This document shows positions 44,500-54,300 of a stretch of DNA of 64,000 nt, piece by piece. Origin of the DNA: Micromonospora vinacea. GTDB lineage: Bacteria > Actinomycetota > Actinomycetes > Mycobacteriales > Micromonosporaceae. The stretch spans positions 1 through 64,000 of the forward strand of contig NZ_JADOTY010000001.1 in NCBI RefSeq assembly GCF_015751785.1. The letters run 5' to 3'. Each line of letters begins with the position of its first letter. Positions within the stretch are counted from its first letter, which is position 1. Under the pieces are notes generated by a model. That model did no database searches and was not told the DNA's origin. It worked only from the letters and a program-made list of their open reading frames with translations. The position numbers and the translations under genes are program-made.

Positions 44500-46971
44500 G
44501 TGATCAGCACTCGCAACATCGGCATGGTGGCGGCCGCTGCCACGCTGCTGGCCGCCGCGCCGCTGTCGGCCATCTTCCAGGGCTGGACGTGGTTGATCGA
44601 GTCCATCATCGCGGTCGCCGTGGTGGCCGGGGTGGCCGCGCTGACCCGCCTCGCCCGGGCACCGCTGTGGGGTCAGGTGCTGGGCATGCTGGCCGGCCTG
44701 ATGCTCGCCCTGACCTGGTTGTTCCCCAGTGGCGAGGAGCTGCTCGCGATCCTGCCCACCCCGGGCACGTTCGCGTACTTCGGCGACCTGCTCGCCGGCT
44801 CCATGCAGGACATGCGCTCGTACGGGGTCGAGGTCCCGGACACCGACCCGCTGCTGTTCATCGCCGTGCTCGGCGTGGGCGGGGTCGCCGTGCTGGTGGA
44901 CGTACTGGCCGTGGGGCTGCGCCGGCCCGCGCTGGCGGGGCTGCCGATGCTCGCCATCTACTCGGTGCCGGTCGCCGTCTACGTGGACAGCGTCCCCGCG
45001 GTGCCGTTCGTGGTGGGCGCCGCCGGTTACCTCTGGCTGCTGGTCACCGACAACGTCGACCGGGTACGCCGCTTCGGACGTCGGTTCACCGGTGACGGCC
45101 GCGACGTGGACGTGTGGGAGGCCTCTCCGCTGGCGTCCGCCGGCCGCCGGCTCGCGGCGGTCGGGGTGGCCCTGGCGGTGGTGCTGCCGCTGGCGGTGCC
45201 CGGGATGACCGGCGGGCTGCTCGACTCGCTCAGCCGGGGGTCGGGCAACGGCAATGGCAACGGGTCCGGCACGGGCGGCACGTCGGGTCGGATCGACCTG
45301 TTCGCGTCGCTCGCCGGTCAGCTCAACCAGTCCCAGGTGGCCGACCTGGTGAAGGTGACCACGTCCGAGCCGAACCCGTTCTACCTGCGCTACGCGGTCG
45401 CCGACGAGCTGCGCCCCGCTGGTTTCCAGGCGCGCAACCCCAGCGGCCGCTCGGTCAACCGGGACCTGCCGAACCCGGCCGACCGGGCCGGTCGAGGTGT
45501 GCAGCAGACCACCTACCGGGCGAGCGTCGAGGTCACCAAGAGCCTGAGCATGTCGTTGATGCCGGTGTACGCCGAGCCGACCCGCGCCGACGACCTCAGC
45601 GACAACTGGCTCTACGACGCCAACCAGCAGGTCGTCTTCTCCAACCGGGAGAACTCCCGGGGCCGGAAGTACTCCTTCGACTACGTTCGCTCGACCTTCA
45701 CGCCGGCGGTGTTGCGGGCAGCGCAACCACTGCCGACGGACCACCCGGTACGCCGACAGATGACCGCCACCCCCGGGCCGGTGCCCGAGGTGGAGGAGTT
45801 GGTCAAGGGGCTGATCCAGGGCAAGCGCACGGACTACGACCGGGTGCTGGGGATCTATCAGCACTTCTCGGCGGACAACGGGTTCAGCTACCGGTTGAGC
45901 ACCGAGAGCGGCAGCAGCGGTCAGGACATCGTCAACTTTCTGACCAACAAGGTCGGCTACTGCCAGCAGTACGCCGCCGCGATGGCCTGGCTGGTCCGCT
46001 CGGCCGGCATCCCGGCCCGGGTGGCGTTCGGGTTCACCAACGGCAGCAAGCGCGACGGTGACACCTTCACGCTGACCAACCTCAACCTGCACGCCTGGAC
46101 CGAGGTCTACTTCGACGGTGCCGGCTGGGTGCCGTTCGACGCCACCCCGGCCTACGGGGTGCCCGGCTCCACCCGGTCGGCCTGGGCACCGGACACTGAC
46201 GCGCCGGAGCCGTCCAGCCCGGACACCGGCGCCACGGACACCCCGGCGGGGCCGGAGGCCTCGGCCGGGCCGGCCGGTCCGGACAACGCCGACCGGGACA
46301 CCGACGAGGGGCTCGCCCTCGGCGGGACGACGCCGGACGAGCAGCCTCCGGTCTGGCCCTGGTGGGCGGCGGGTCTGGTGGCCCTGCTGGTGCTGCTCGC
46401 GGTGCCCGCGCTGCGCCGGGTGGCTCTGCGCCGCCGACGGGGTGGCCAGGCGGTGAGCGGGGCGATGGCCGCCGCCACTGTCGACGGGGGCAGCGATCCG
46501 GGGACGCGACCTGTGGTGGTCGGCGCGGACGCCAGCCGGGCCCGCGCGGACGCGCACGCCGCCTGGGCGGAGTTGCTCGACACGCTTGTGGACTTCCGGG
46601 TCCCGGTCGATCCGACCGAGACGCCCAGGGCGACAGCGGACCGGCTGGTCCGGGACACCCTCGACGACGACGACGCGATCGGGTCGGCGCGGCTGCTCGG
46701 CCGGGCGGAGGAGCGGGCCCGCTACGCGCGGGATCCGCTGACCGGTGAGCGGTTGCTGCCGGCGTTGCGCGCGGTCCGTGGGGCGCTGGCCGCGCGGGCG
46801 GACCGACGGACCCGCCTGCTCGCCGCCGTGCTGCCGCCCTCGGTGCTGCTGCGGTGGCGGACCGGAATGGCGGACAGGTCCGGTCGGATGGTGGCGCTCA
46901 CCGGGCGGGCCCGGTACCGATTGCTGCGGTGGAACCCTCGACGACTGCTGGCCGACCGGGCCGCTCGCTGA
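44500..46971 (+). CDS. TgpA-type transglutaminase-like membrane protein
   Basis: An 823-residue protein. Six to seven membrane helices occupy residues 1-235. An outside part includes a Gly/Asn run near residue 255 (GNGNGNGSGTG). The transglutaminase domain has catalytic Cys in KVGYCQQYAAAMAWLVRSAG, His in LNLHAWTEVYFDGAGW and Asp in PFDATPAYG, so the triad is intact. A Pro/Asp-rich linker leads to a last helix near 628-648 and a cytosolic DUF4129-like tail. GTG at 44500 has GGAAGG before it. It is the third gene of the MoxR operon; substrate unknown. Confidence 0.92.
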   Translation: MISTRNIGMVAAAATLLAAAPLSAIFQGWTWLIESIIAVAVVAGVAALTRLARAPLWGQVLGMLAGLMLALTWLFPSGEELLAILPTPGTFAYFGDLLAGSMQDMRSYGVEVPDTDPLLFIAVLGVGGVAVLVDVLAVGLRRPALAGLPMLAIYSVPVAVYVDSVPAVPFVVGAAGYLWLLVTDNVDRVRRFGRRFTGDGRDVDVWEASPLASAGRRLAAVGVALAVVLPLAVPGMTGGLLDSLSRGSGNGNGNGSGTGGTSGRIDLFASLAGQLNQSQVADLVKVTTSEPNPFYLRYAVADELRPAGFQARNPSGRSVNRDLPNPADRAGRGVQQTTYRASVEVTKSLSMSLMPVYAEPTRADDLSDNWLYDANQQVVFSNRENSRGRKYSFDYVRSTFTPAVLRAAQPLPTDHPVRRQMTATPGPVPEVEELVKGLIQGKRTDYDRVLGIYQHFSADNGFSYRLSTESGSSGQDIVNFLTNKVGYCQQYAAAMAWLVRSAGIPARVAFGFTNGSKRDGDTFTLTNLNLHAWTEVYFDGAGWVPFDATPAYGVPGSTRSAWAPDTDAPEPSSPDTGATDTPAGPEASAGPAGPDNADRDTDEGLALGGTTPDEQPPVWPWWAAGLVALLVLLAVPALRRVALRRRRGGQAVSGAMAAATVDGGSDPGTRPVVVGADASRARADAHAAWAELLDTLVDFRVPVDPTETPRATADRLVRDTLDDDDAIGSARLLGRAEERARYARDPLTGERLLPALRAVRGALAARADRRTRLLAAVLPPSVLLRWRTGMADRSGRMVALTGRARYRLLRWNPRRLLADRAAR

Positions 46972-47231
46972 CCGAAACCCGACCCACCCACTCCACCGCC
47001 CATGATCACTTGGTGGCCGGTAGTTGCCGACAGGTTCTCGCAACTACGCACCATCAAGTGATCGTGGGCGGCGCCGGGTCGGGCCTGGAGCGGCGACTCA
47101 ACGACCACCCATGATCGCGCGGAGGGTGGGCAGCGGGGAATAAGGACGCACGGATACCACGCAGGTCGCCGGGGGCTGTGCCCGGCGACCGCTCGTCGCG
47201 GCGTACGACCCGCCTCAGCGGCGGGACCGGC
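46972..47231. other. Intergenic stretch between convergent genes, with a long palindrome
   Basis: The 260 bases between the transglutaminase (plus) and the DUF3040 gene (minus) contain the 76-base hairpin at 46996-47071 and a further CCCATGATCGCG phrase near 47108 that repeats part of its outer arm. I see no gene here. Confidence 0.6.
46996..47071. repeat. Two-part palindrome (REP-like), possible bidirectional terminator
   Basis: The outer arms CCGCCCATGATCACTTG (46996-47012) and CAAGTGATCGTGGGCGG (47055-47071) pair over 17 positions with one T-G pair. The inner arms GTAGTTGC (47020-47027) and GCAACTAC (47040-47047) pair perfectly around a 12-base loop. It stands between two convergent genes. 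The sequence is unrelated to the 38.8 and 54.8 kb palindromes. Confidence 0.75.
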
Positions 47232-47630
47232 TCAGCGGTGCCCCTCCGGGCGCTGCCGCCACCTGTCCTCCATGCGGTCCAGGATCGACGACCGGCGACC
47301 GGATCGGCCACCGCGGGGACGACGACGACTCGTCGTGCCGCCCACCACGTGCAGGTCGGGTGACTGCGCCCGCCGGTGCGACTGCACCGCGAACGCGGCC
47401 GACGCCAGCATGACGACGAAGCCCGCCACCGCCAGTGGTGGAGTCTTGATCACCGCGCCATAGACCAGTAGAGCCAAGCCAGCGATGATGACGCCGGCGG
47501 CGACGAGCAGGCGACGCCGCGCATGGAAGCGCGGATCGCTGGCGCGCACGGCCGAGGCGAATTTGGGGTCCTCGGCAAGCGACCGCTCGATCTGCTCGAA
47601 CAGCCGCTGCTCGTGCTCCGAGAGCGGCAC
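47232..47630 (-). CDS. DUF3040 membrane protein
   Basis: A 132-residue protein with the DUF3040 N-terminus PLSEHEQRLFEQIERSLAEDPKFASAV, followed by two hydrophobic segments near 54-72 (LVAAGVIIAGLALLVYG) and 78-96 (PLAVAGFVVMLASAAFAV). The C-terminal tail is basic. The family is widespread in actinobacteria, commonly beside dinB or mraZ, and its role is unknown. The start is GTG with a GGGGAGGAG site. Confidence 0.9.
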   Translation of the reverse strand: MPLSEHEQRLFEQIERSLAEDPKFASAVRASDPRFHARRRLLVAAGVIIAGLALLVYGAVIKTPPLAVAGFVVMLASAAFAVQSHRRAQSPDLHVVGGTTSRRRPRGGRSGRRSSILDRMEDRWRQRPEGHR

Positions 47631-47746
47631 GGCACTCCTCCCCGGTCACGTTGGTCGGGCCCACTCGGGCCGACAGACCGTGGCAGCCATCCGGCTGCTT
47701 ACCCGCAAGTCTACGAGGGGGGTCGCGCGTCGGAAAGCGGGACGAC

Positions 47747-49006
47747 CTATGGGCGGGGTGGATTTTCGTTTCGACGGGGATCACGGTCGCCCATCAGACT
47801 GGCCGGACCTATGACGGACCGCCCGAAACGGGCAGCGGCGGCGTCCGCGGCAGCTTCCGCCTCGCGCCAGCCGCGCTCGGGCGCACCGAGGGTGAGTTGC
47901 CGGGCAGCGCCCTGTGCCGGGGCGAGCCCTTCCACCCGGACACCGACGAGTCGGATCCGCTCGCCCGGGTCCAACGCGGTGTAGAGCGCCCAGACCGTGT
48001 CGAACATCTCGCGCGCGGTGTCGGTGGCAACGTCGAGGGTGCGAGATCGGCTGACGGTGCGGAAGTCGGCCAGCCGGACCTTCAGTGAGACGGTGCGCCC
48101 GACCTGCCCGGAGCCGCGCAACCGGACACCGACCTTCGCACTGAGCGCGAGCAACGCACGGCGGATCTCCAGCGGGTCGGCCACGTCGACGTCGAAGGTC
48201 ACCTCGGCGCCGATCGACTTGTCGACGTGCTCGGGGCTGACCCCGCGCGGGTCGCGCCCCCAGGCCAACTCGTGCAGGTGGGCCGCCGAGGCGGCACCGA
48301 CGGCTCGGCGGAGCATGCCCACCGGCGCCTCGGCGAGGTCGCCGACGGTGGTCAGACCGAGCCGGCGCAGCGCCTCGGCGGCGCGCTCCCCCACCCCCCA
48401 CAGGGCGTCCACCGGCAGCGGGTGCAGGAAGTCGAGCACCTGCCCCGGGGGCACGACCAGCATGCCGTCCGGCTTGGCCCGGGTGGAGCCCAGCTTGGCC
48501 ACGAACTTGGTCGGCGCCACCCCGACCGAGCAGGTCAGCGCCTGCTCGTCGGCGACCCGGCGACGGATCAGCCGGGCGATGGTGGCCGGGGAGCCGAAGA
48601 GCCGCCGGGCGCCGGTCACGTCGAGGAACGCCTCGTCGAGGGAGAGCGGCTCGACCAGTGGCGTGACGTCCCGGAAGATCTGCATGACCGCCCGGGAGGC
48701 GGCCGAGTAGGCGGAGAAGTCCGGTGGCAGGTAGACCGCCTGGGGGCAGCGGGCCCGGGCCTGGCTGGTCGGCATCGCGCTGCGGACGCCGTACCGGCGG
48801 GCCTCGTAGCTGGCCGAGCTGACCACCCCGCGCGGGCCGACGCCGCCGACGACCACCGGCCGGCCGCGCAGCTCGGGGCGACGGCGCACCTCGACGGCGG
48901 CGAAGAAGGCATCCATGTCGACGTGCAGGATCGGGCTGGCGGAGTCGTCGGCGTCCGGCCCGAAGCGCGGATCGTCGCCCCGGGGCAACGACTGACTGCG
49001 GCCCAT
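47747..49006 (-). CDS. dinB: DNA polymerase IV (DinB)
   Basis: A 419-residue Y-family polymerase for translesion synthesis. Catalytic acidic residues are intact: ILHVDMDAFFAAVEVRRRPE near residue 28 and PLSLDEAFLDVTGARRLFG near 120. The HhH region is PVDALWGVGERAAEALRRLG and the little-finger domain follows with VRLRGSGQVGRTVSLKVRL. An N-terminal addition of ~23 residues is rich in Asp/Ser. No beta-clamp motif is clear at the C-terminus. No LexA box is visible just upstream. Confidence 0.95.
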   Translation of the reverse strand: MGRSQSLPRGDDPRFGPDADDSASPILHVDMDAFFAAVEVRRRPELRGRPVVVGGVGPRGVVSSASYEARRYGVRSAMPTSQARARCPQAVYLPPDFSAYSAASRAVMQIFRDVTPLVEPLSLDEAFLDVTGARRLFGSPATIARLIRRRVADEQALTCSVGVAPTKFVAKLGSTRAKPDGMLVVPPGQVLDFLHPLPVDALWGVGERAAEALRRLGLTTVGDLAEAPVGMLRRAVGAASAAHLHELAWGRDPRGVSPEHVDKSIGAEVTFDVDVADPLEIRRALLALSAKVGVRLRGSGQVGRTVSLKVRLADFRTVSRSRTLDVATDTAREMFDTVWALYTALDPGERIRLVGVRVEGLAPAQGAARQLTLGAPERGWREAEAAADAAAARFGRSVIGPASLMGDRDPRRNENPPRP

Positions 49007-49068
49007 CCCGGCAGGTTAACCCGGGGGTACGACACCACCGTCGGCCAGTGGGCCGAGCCGTCGGCGGG

Positions 49069-50241
49069 TCAGCCCCGGACGACCAGCAGCGGCACTGTCA
49101 GCTCGGCGGCGGTGTCCGACCCGTGGTAGGCCACAAGCTTCGACGCCATCGGCCGCTCGGTGCGGCTGGCCATCACCGCGTACGTGTCATTGCAGGTCAC
49201 CACCACGTCCCCGATCCGGCCCAGGTGCTCCTCGGGCACCGGGCCGAACCAGCCGGTGGCCACCACCTCGTCGCGGGTGCGTACCCGGGCCGCCGGGCCC
49301 AGCACCTCCGCCCAGGCGGCCCGCACGTCGTCGACCGCGCCCGGCTCGACGTGCAGGTAGCGCACCCGGGCCTCGCCGGCCACCAGCCGCACGCCGGCCC
49401 GCAGTCGCGGATCGGTGTCCAGGTCGAAGCGGTGCGCGGCGGGGATGTCGAGCTGCCCGTGGTCGGCGGTCACCAGCAGCGCCGCGTCCGGCGGCAGCCC
49501 GTCGACCAGCCGGGCGACCAGGTCGTCCACCTCGGTGGCCGCGACCCGCCAGGGTGCCGAGTCGACGCCGCTGACGTGGCCGTGCCGGTCCAGGTCGGCG
49601 TGGTAGCCGGAGACCAGTGTGGGCCCGGTGCCGGCGGCCAGCGCGGCGAGCATGGCGGTGGCCACCGCGTCCCCGCCGGCGGCGCCCCGGAAGTCGCCAC
49701 CCCGGTTGGCGGCCACTGTCAACCCGCTGCCGCCGAACTCCGGCCGACTCACCACTGTCGTCGTCACGCCGGCGGCGCGGGCCCGCTCCAACTGGGTGGG
49801 CACCGGCTGCCAGCGCAGCGGCGACGGATCGGCGGCCCAGTCGGTGTGGGTGAGCACCCGCTCGGTGCCGGGCACCCGCACTGTGAAGCCGAGCACCCCG
49901 TGCGCGCCCGGCGCGACACCGGTGCCCAGCGACACCAGGCTGGTCGGGGTGGTGGACGGGAAACCGGCGATGAGCGGCCGGGCCACAGTCGCGGCGAGCC
50001 CGGCGACTGTCGGCGCGTACGGCGCCGCGGTCGGCAGCTGGTACCAGCCGAGCCCGTCGACCAGCAGTACGGCGATCCGGCGTACCCCGGCCAGCGCGGG
50101 CCCGAGGCCGAGCGGGTCGGTCGAGCCGGGCACGCCCAGCACGGCCAGCGCGCTGGGCAGCACGTCGGCGAGACGGCCGCCGCCGTGATCCGGCCCGAGG
50201 ATCTCCAACGGCGCCGGTCGGCCACCGGCCTCGGCGATCAT
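49069..50241 (-). CDS. Alkaline phosphatase superfamily phosphodiesterase (nucleotide pyrophosphatase-like)
   Basis: A 390-residue metallohydrolase. The first metal site is in RIAVLLVDGLGWYQL, the nucleophile region GFPSTTPTSLVSLGTGVAPG carries the Thr nucleophile, and the later metal ligands are in VSGYHADLDRHGHVSGVDS and LLVTADHGQLDIP. This is the type I phosphodiesterase/nucleotide pyrophosphatase pattern. There is no signal peptide, so it should be cytosolic. The substrate is unknown. It overlaps the upstream methyltransferase stop by four bases. Confidence 0.9.
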   Translation of the reverse strand: MIAEAGGRPAPLEILGPDHGGGRLADVLPSALAVLGVPGSTDPLGLGPALAGVRRIAVLLVDGLGWYQLPTAAPYAPTVAGLAATVARPLIAGFPSTTPTSLVSLGTGVAPGAHGVLGFTVRVPGTERVLTHTDWAADPSPLRWQPVPTQLERARAAGVTTTVVSRPEFGGSGLTVAANRGGDFRGAAGGDAVATAMLAALAAGTGPTLVSGYHADLDRHGHVSGVDSAPWRVAATEVDDLVARLVDGLPPDAALLVTADHGQLDIPAAHRFDLDTDPRLRAGVRLVAGEARVRYLHVEPGAVDDVRAAWAEVLGPAARVRTRDEVVATGWFGPVPEEHLGRIGDVVVTCNDTYAVMASRTERPMASKLVAYHGSDTAAELTVPLLVVRG

Positions 50242-51005
50242 GCCGGACGGCGGGCGAACAGGTGCAGTTGGGCGGCCAGGTCCCGGTACGGCGGTTGGGC
50301 GGCCAGCGCACGTTCCAACTCGACCACGGCGGCGGGCTGCCCGTCGGCGACCGCGGCCGGCAGCAGGTCGGCCAGCACGCGTACCCCGTGGATCTCCTCG
50401 ACCACCAGCCCGGCGGCGCCGAGCAGCGCGGCGGCGCCCGGGGCGTCGTAGCGTCGGCGCAGTGTGTCCCGCGGCCCGGCGGTGCCGGCCGGATCGGCGG
50501 CCAGGGTGGCCGCGACGTCCAGGTGCCCGTTCATCGCGCGGCCCAGCACGGCGGCGGCCCGCCCGGCCACCAGCACACTGGCCGCGCCACCCGGGCGCAG
50601 CGCGGTGGCCAGCGCGGCCACCACCGGCGTCGGGTCGTCCACCACCTCCAGGACGGCGTGGCAGAGCACCAGGTCGACGCCGGCCGGCTCGACCAGCCCG
50701 GCGAGGGCGTCACCGTCGCCCTGCACGGCGGCGATCCGGTCGGCCACCCCGGCCTCGGCGGCGCGGCGGGTGAGCGCGGCGAGCGCGTCGGGGCTGGCGT
50801 CGACGACGGTGACCCGATGCCCGGCGCGGGCCAGCGGAACGGCGAAACCGCCGGTGCCACCGCCCACGTCCAGCACTGTGAGCTCGGCGTCGCCGCGCCG
50901 GTCCAGCTCGGCGCGGAGCACCGACCAGATCACTGCGGTACGGGGTGTCAGCGGCGGCTCGGCGAACCGGCCTCGGGTCTGCTCCACCCGGTCGAGCCTA
51001 GTCAC
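50238..51005 (-). CDS. Class I SAM-dependent methyltransferase
   Basis: A protein of about 255 residues. The SAM motif is LTVLDVGGGTGGFAVPLARAGH, followed by VTVVDASPDALAALTRRAAE and the third motif VDLVLCHAVLEVVDD. It resembles the CmoA/UbiE-like class of small-molecule or tRNA methyltransferases; the substrate cannot be read. The start is GTG at 51005 or, about equally likely, GTG at 50987; upstream sequence is not family-like. It is translationally linked to the phosphodiesterase. Confidence 0.88.
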   Translation of the reverse strand: MTRLDRVEQTRGRFAEPPLTPRTAVIWSVLRAELDRRGDAELTVLDVGGGTGGFAVPLARAGHRVTVVDASPDALAALTRRAAEAGVADRIAAVQGDGDALAGLVEPAGVDLVLCHAVLEVVDDPTPVVAALATALRPGGAASVLVAGRAAAVLGRAMNGHLDVAATLAADPAGTAGPRDTLRRRYDAPGAAALLGAAGLVVEEIHGVRVLADLLPAAVADGQPAAVVELERALAAQPPYRDLAAQLHLFARRPA

Positions 51006-51079
51006 CCGGCCCGGTGGTGGTGCGGGCGTGTGGCGGCGCGCCCACCACACGCCCGATCGGTGCGGAGTGCGGCGGTCGG

Positions 51080-51256
51080 TCAGGCCTCGGTGCCCTCGGC
51101 CTCGTCCTCGGCCCGGGACCGACGCTCGTTGGCCACCGGACCGTTTGTCACCTCATACTCGCGGGGGTCGGCGAGGTGCGACGGCACCCAACCGTTGCCC
51201 AGTCGGGTCCGCCGGGCGTTGGCGATTCCACCGGTGTACGCGTGATTTCCCGTCAC
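51080..51256 (-). CDS. 58-residue conserved-looking protein of unknown function
   Basis: A small gene with a GGGGG ribosome site and GTG at 51256. The product begins MTGNHAYTGGIANARRTRLG and continues with a Trp/Pro/Tyr-containing middle (GWVPSHLADPREYEV) and ends with an acidic tail, RAEDEAEGTEA. There is no membrane helix or cysteine. Third-position GC is high, in line with coding. I do not recognise a family with a function. It lies between dnaE2 and the methyltransferase on the same strand. Confidence 0.65.
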   Translation of the reverse strand: MTGNHAYTGGIANARRTRLGNGWVPSHLADPREYEVTNGPVANERRSRAEDEAEGTEA

Positions 51257-51349
51257 TGTCGTTCCCCCTCACGGATCACGGGCCGCTCTGCCCGCTCGGG
51301 ACGAGTCTCCCGCTCGACGGCTCGGGAAACCGTAATGTGGATCACTGAA

Positions 51350-54300
51350 TCAGCGGAAGTCACGGGAGGCGGGGCTGACCGGCGGCTCGATGGCGTCCAG
51401 CCGATCGGCGACCAGGTTGGTCACCCCCTCGTGCCGCTGCAACCGCCCCCGGACCACCAGCGCGGCGCTGGTCCGCGCCACCCGCCGGTAGCGCTGCCAC
51501 AACCCCGGCGAACAGGTGACGTTGAGCATCCCCGTCTCGTCCTCCAGGTTGAGGAAGGTGACCCCGCCCGCGGTCGCCGGGCGTTGCCGGTGGGTGACGA
51601 TGCCACCGACCCGGATCCGTTGCCCCGGCTCCACCCGGCCGAGCCGGGCGATCGGCACCGCGCCGAGCACGTCGAGCTGCCCCCGGATGAACCGGGCGGG
51701 GTGACTCTCCGGCGACAGCCCAGTGGCCCACACGTCGGCGACCAGCCGGTCCACCGCCTCCATCCCGGGCAGCGTGGGCGCCGCCGCGCCGGTCACCGTG
51801 CCGGGCAGCCGACCCGGCCGGTCCTGGGCCGCCGCACCGGCGGCCCACAGCGCCTGCCGCCGGCTCAGCCCGAAACAGGCGAAGGCGTCCGCGGTGGCCA
51901 ACGCCTCCAGCTGCGCGGCGGTGAGACCGAGCCGCCGGGCCAGGTCCGGCATGTCCCGGTACGGCCCACCGGCGACCCGTTCGGCCTCGATCCGTTCGGC
52001 CACCTCGGCGCCCAGGGTCCGCACGCTGGACAGACCGAGCCGGACGGCTGGACCGCCCAACCCCCAGGCGTGCGGCGGCTCCCCCGGCCCGCTGCCCCAC
52101 CGGGTCTCCGGGGTGGACTCCAGCACCGCCTTCGCCCCGCTGGCGTTGATGTCCGGACGGCGGACCTCCACCCCGTGCCGGCGGGCGTCGTCGACAAGGG
52201 TCTGCGGCGAGTAGAAACCCATCGGCTGGGCGTTGAGCAGCGCCGCCAGGAACGGCGCCGGGTGATAGCGCTTGAGCCAGGAACTGGCGTAGACCAGGTA
52301 GGCGAAGCTCATCGCGTGGCTCTCCGGGAAGCCGTAGCTGGCGAACGCGGTGAGCTTGCGGTAGACGTCGTCGGCCAGCTCACCGGTGATGCCCCGCTCG
52401 GCCATCCCGGCGTAGAGCCGGTCGGCGATCCGGGTCATCCGCTCGACCGACCGCTTGGCGCCCATCGCCCGGCGCAGCTGGTCGGCCTCGGCCGCGTCGA
52501 AGCCGGCCAGGTCGATGGCGAGCTGCATCAGCTGCTCCTGGAACAGCGGCACACCCAGTGTCTTCTCCAGGGCGTTGCGCATCAGCGGATGCGCGAAGGT
52601 CACCGGCTCCTGGCCGTTCTTACGCCGGATGAACGGGTGCACCGAACCGCCCTGGATCGGGCCGGGGCGGATCAGCGCCACCTCGACCACCAGGTCGTAG
52701 AACTCGCGGGGCTTGAGCCGGGGCAGCGTGGCCATCTGGGCCCGGCTCTCCACCTGGAACACCCCGACCGAGTCGGCCCGGCAGAGCATGTCGTAGACCT
52801 CCGGGTCGTCCAGGGTCATGTCACCCAGGTCGAGCCGGGACCCGATCATGTCGTAGCCGTAGTGCAGGGCGGAGAGCATGCCCAGGCCGAGCAGGTCGAA
52901 CTTGACCAGGCCCACAGCGGCGCAGTCGTCCTTGTCCCACTGCAGGACGCTGCGCCCGGGCATCCGCCCCCACTCCACCGGGCAGACCTCGATCACCGGC
53001 CGGTCGCAGATCACCATGCCGCCGGAGTGGATGCCCAGGTGCCGCGGGAACGTCTGCAACTCGTTGGCGTACTCCACCACCTGCTCGGGGATGTTCTCGA
53101 CATCGACAGTGGCGACCGACCCCCACCTGTCGATCTGCTTGCTCCAGGCGTCCTGCTGCCCGGGCGAGTAGCCGAACGCCTTGGCCACGTCCCGCACGGC
53201 CGACCGGGGCCGGTAGGAGATGACGTTGGCGACCTGGGCGGCGTGCTCCCGGCCGTAGCGGGTGTAGACGTGCTGGATCACCTCCTCCCGGCGGTCGGAC
53301 TCGATGTCCACGTCGATGTCGGGTGGGCCGTCCCGTTCCGGGGCGAGGAACCGCTCGAAGAGCAGTTGGTGCCGGACCGCGTCCACATTGGTGATCCGCA
53401 ACGCGTAGCAGACCGCCGAGTTGGCCGCCGAACCCCGACCCTGGCAGTAGATGTCCTGGTCACGGCAGAACGTGACGATGTCGTAGACCACCAGGAAGTA
53501 GCCGGGGAAACCCAGCTCCTCGATCATGTTCAGTTCGTGGTCGAGTTGCGCGTACGCCGTCGGGTGCGCCTGCGGCGGCCCGTAGCGCTCGTGCGCCCCG
53601 TCAGCGGTCAGCTTCCGCAGCCAGCTCATCTCGGTGTGCCCCGGCGGCACCGGGTACGCCGGTAGCTGCGGCGCGACGAGCTGGAGGTCGAAGGCCAACT
53701 CGGCGCCGAACTCGGCGGCCCGCGCCACCGCGCCCGGGTACGCGGCGAACCGGGCCGCCATCTCCGCGCCGCTGCGCAGGTGGGCGGTGGCCGCAGCGGG
53801 CAACCAGCCGTCGATCTCGTCCAGGCTGCGTCGGGCCCGGACCGCGGCGACGGTGGTGGCCAGCCGACGCCGGCCGGGGCTGGCGTAGTGCACGTTGTTG
53901 CTGGCCACCGTCGGCAACCCGGCCGCGGCGGCCAGCTCGGCGAGCGCGTCGTTGCGGTCGGCGTCGACGGGATGGCCGTGGTCGGTCAGCTCCACGGCCA
54001 CCGTCTCCGCACCGAAGAGCGCGGTCAGCCGGTCCAACTCGCGGGCCGCCGCGTCCACCCCCTCGGTGAGCAGCGCCCCCGGCACGTGCCCCTTGCGGCA
54101 GCCGGTCAGCACCAGCACATGGTCACGCAGCTCGGCGGCGACCTCCTCCAGGTCCCCGTAATCCGGGCGGCCCTTCTCACCGCCGCGTAGCTGGGCGCGG
54201 GCGATGGTGGTGGCCAGCCGGGCGTACCCCTCGTGGCCGTGCGCGAGCACCAGCAGGTGCGCGCCGTGCGGGTCGGGCTCGCCGTTCTGCGGGCCGGGCA

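Noticed and set aside
44281..47043. A 920-codon minus-strand open frame
   Set aside because: It is antisense to the DUF58 and transglutaminase genes, has repetitive Gly/Arg/Gln/His composition and no family motif.
51014..53665. An 883-codon plus-strand open frame
   Set aside because: It is a shadow of dnaE2; composition is low-complexity and no motif is present.
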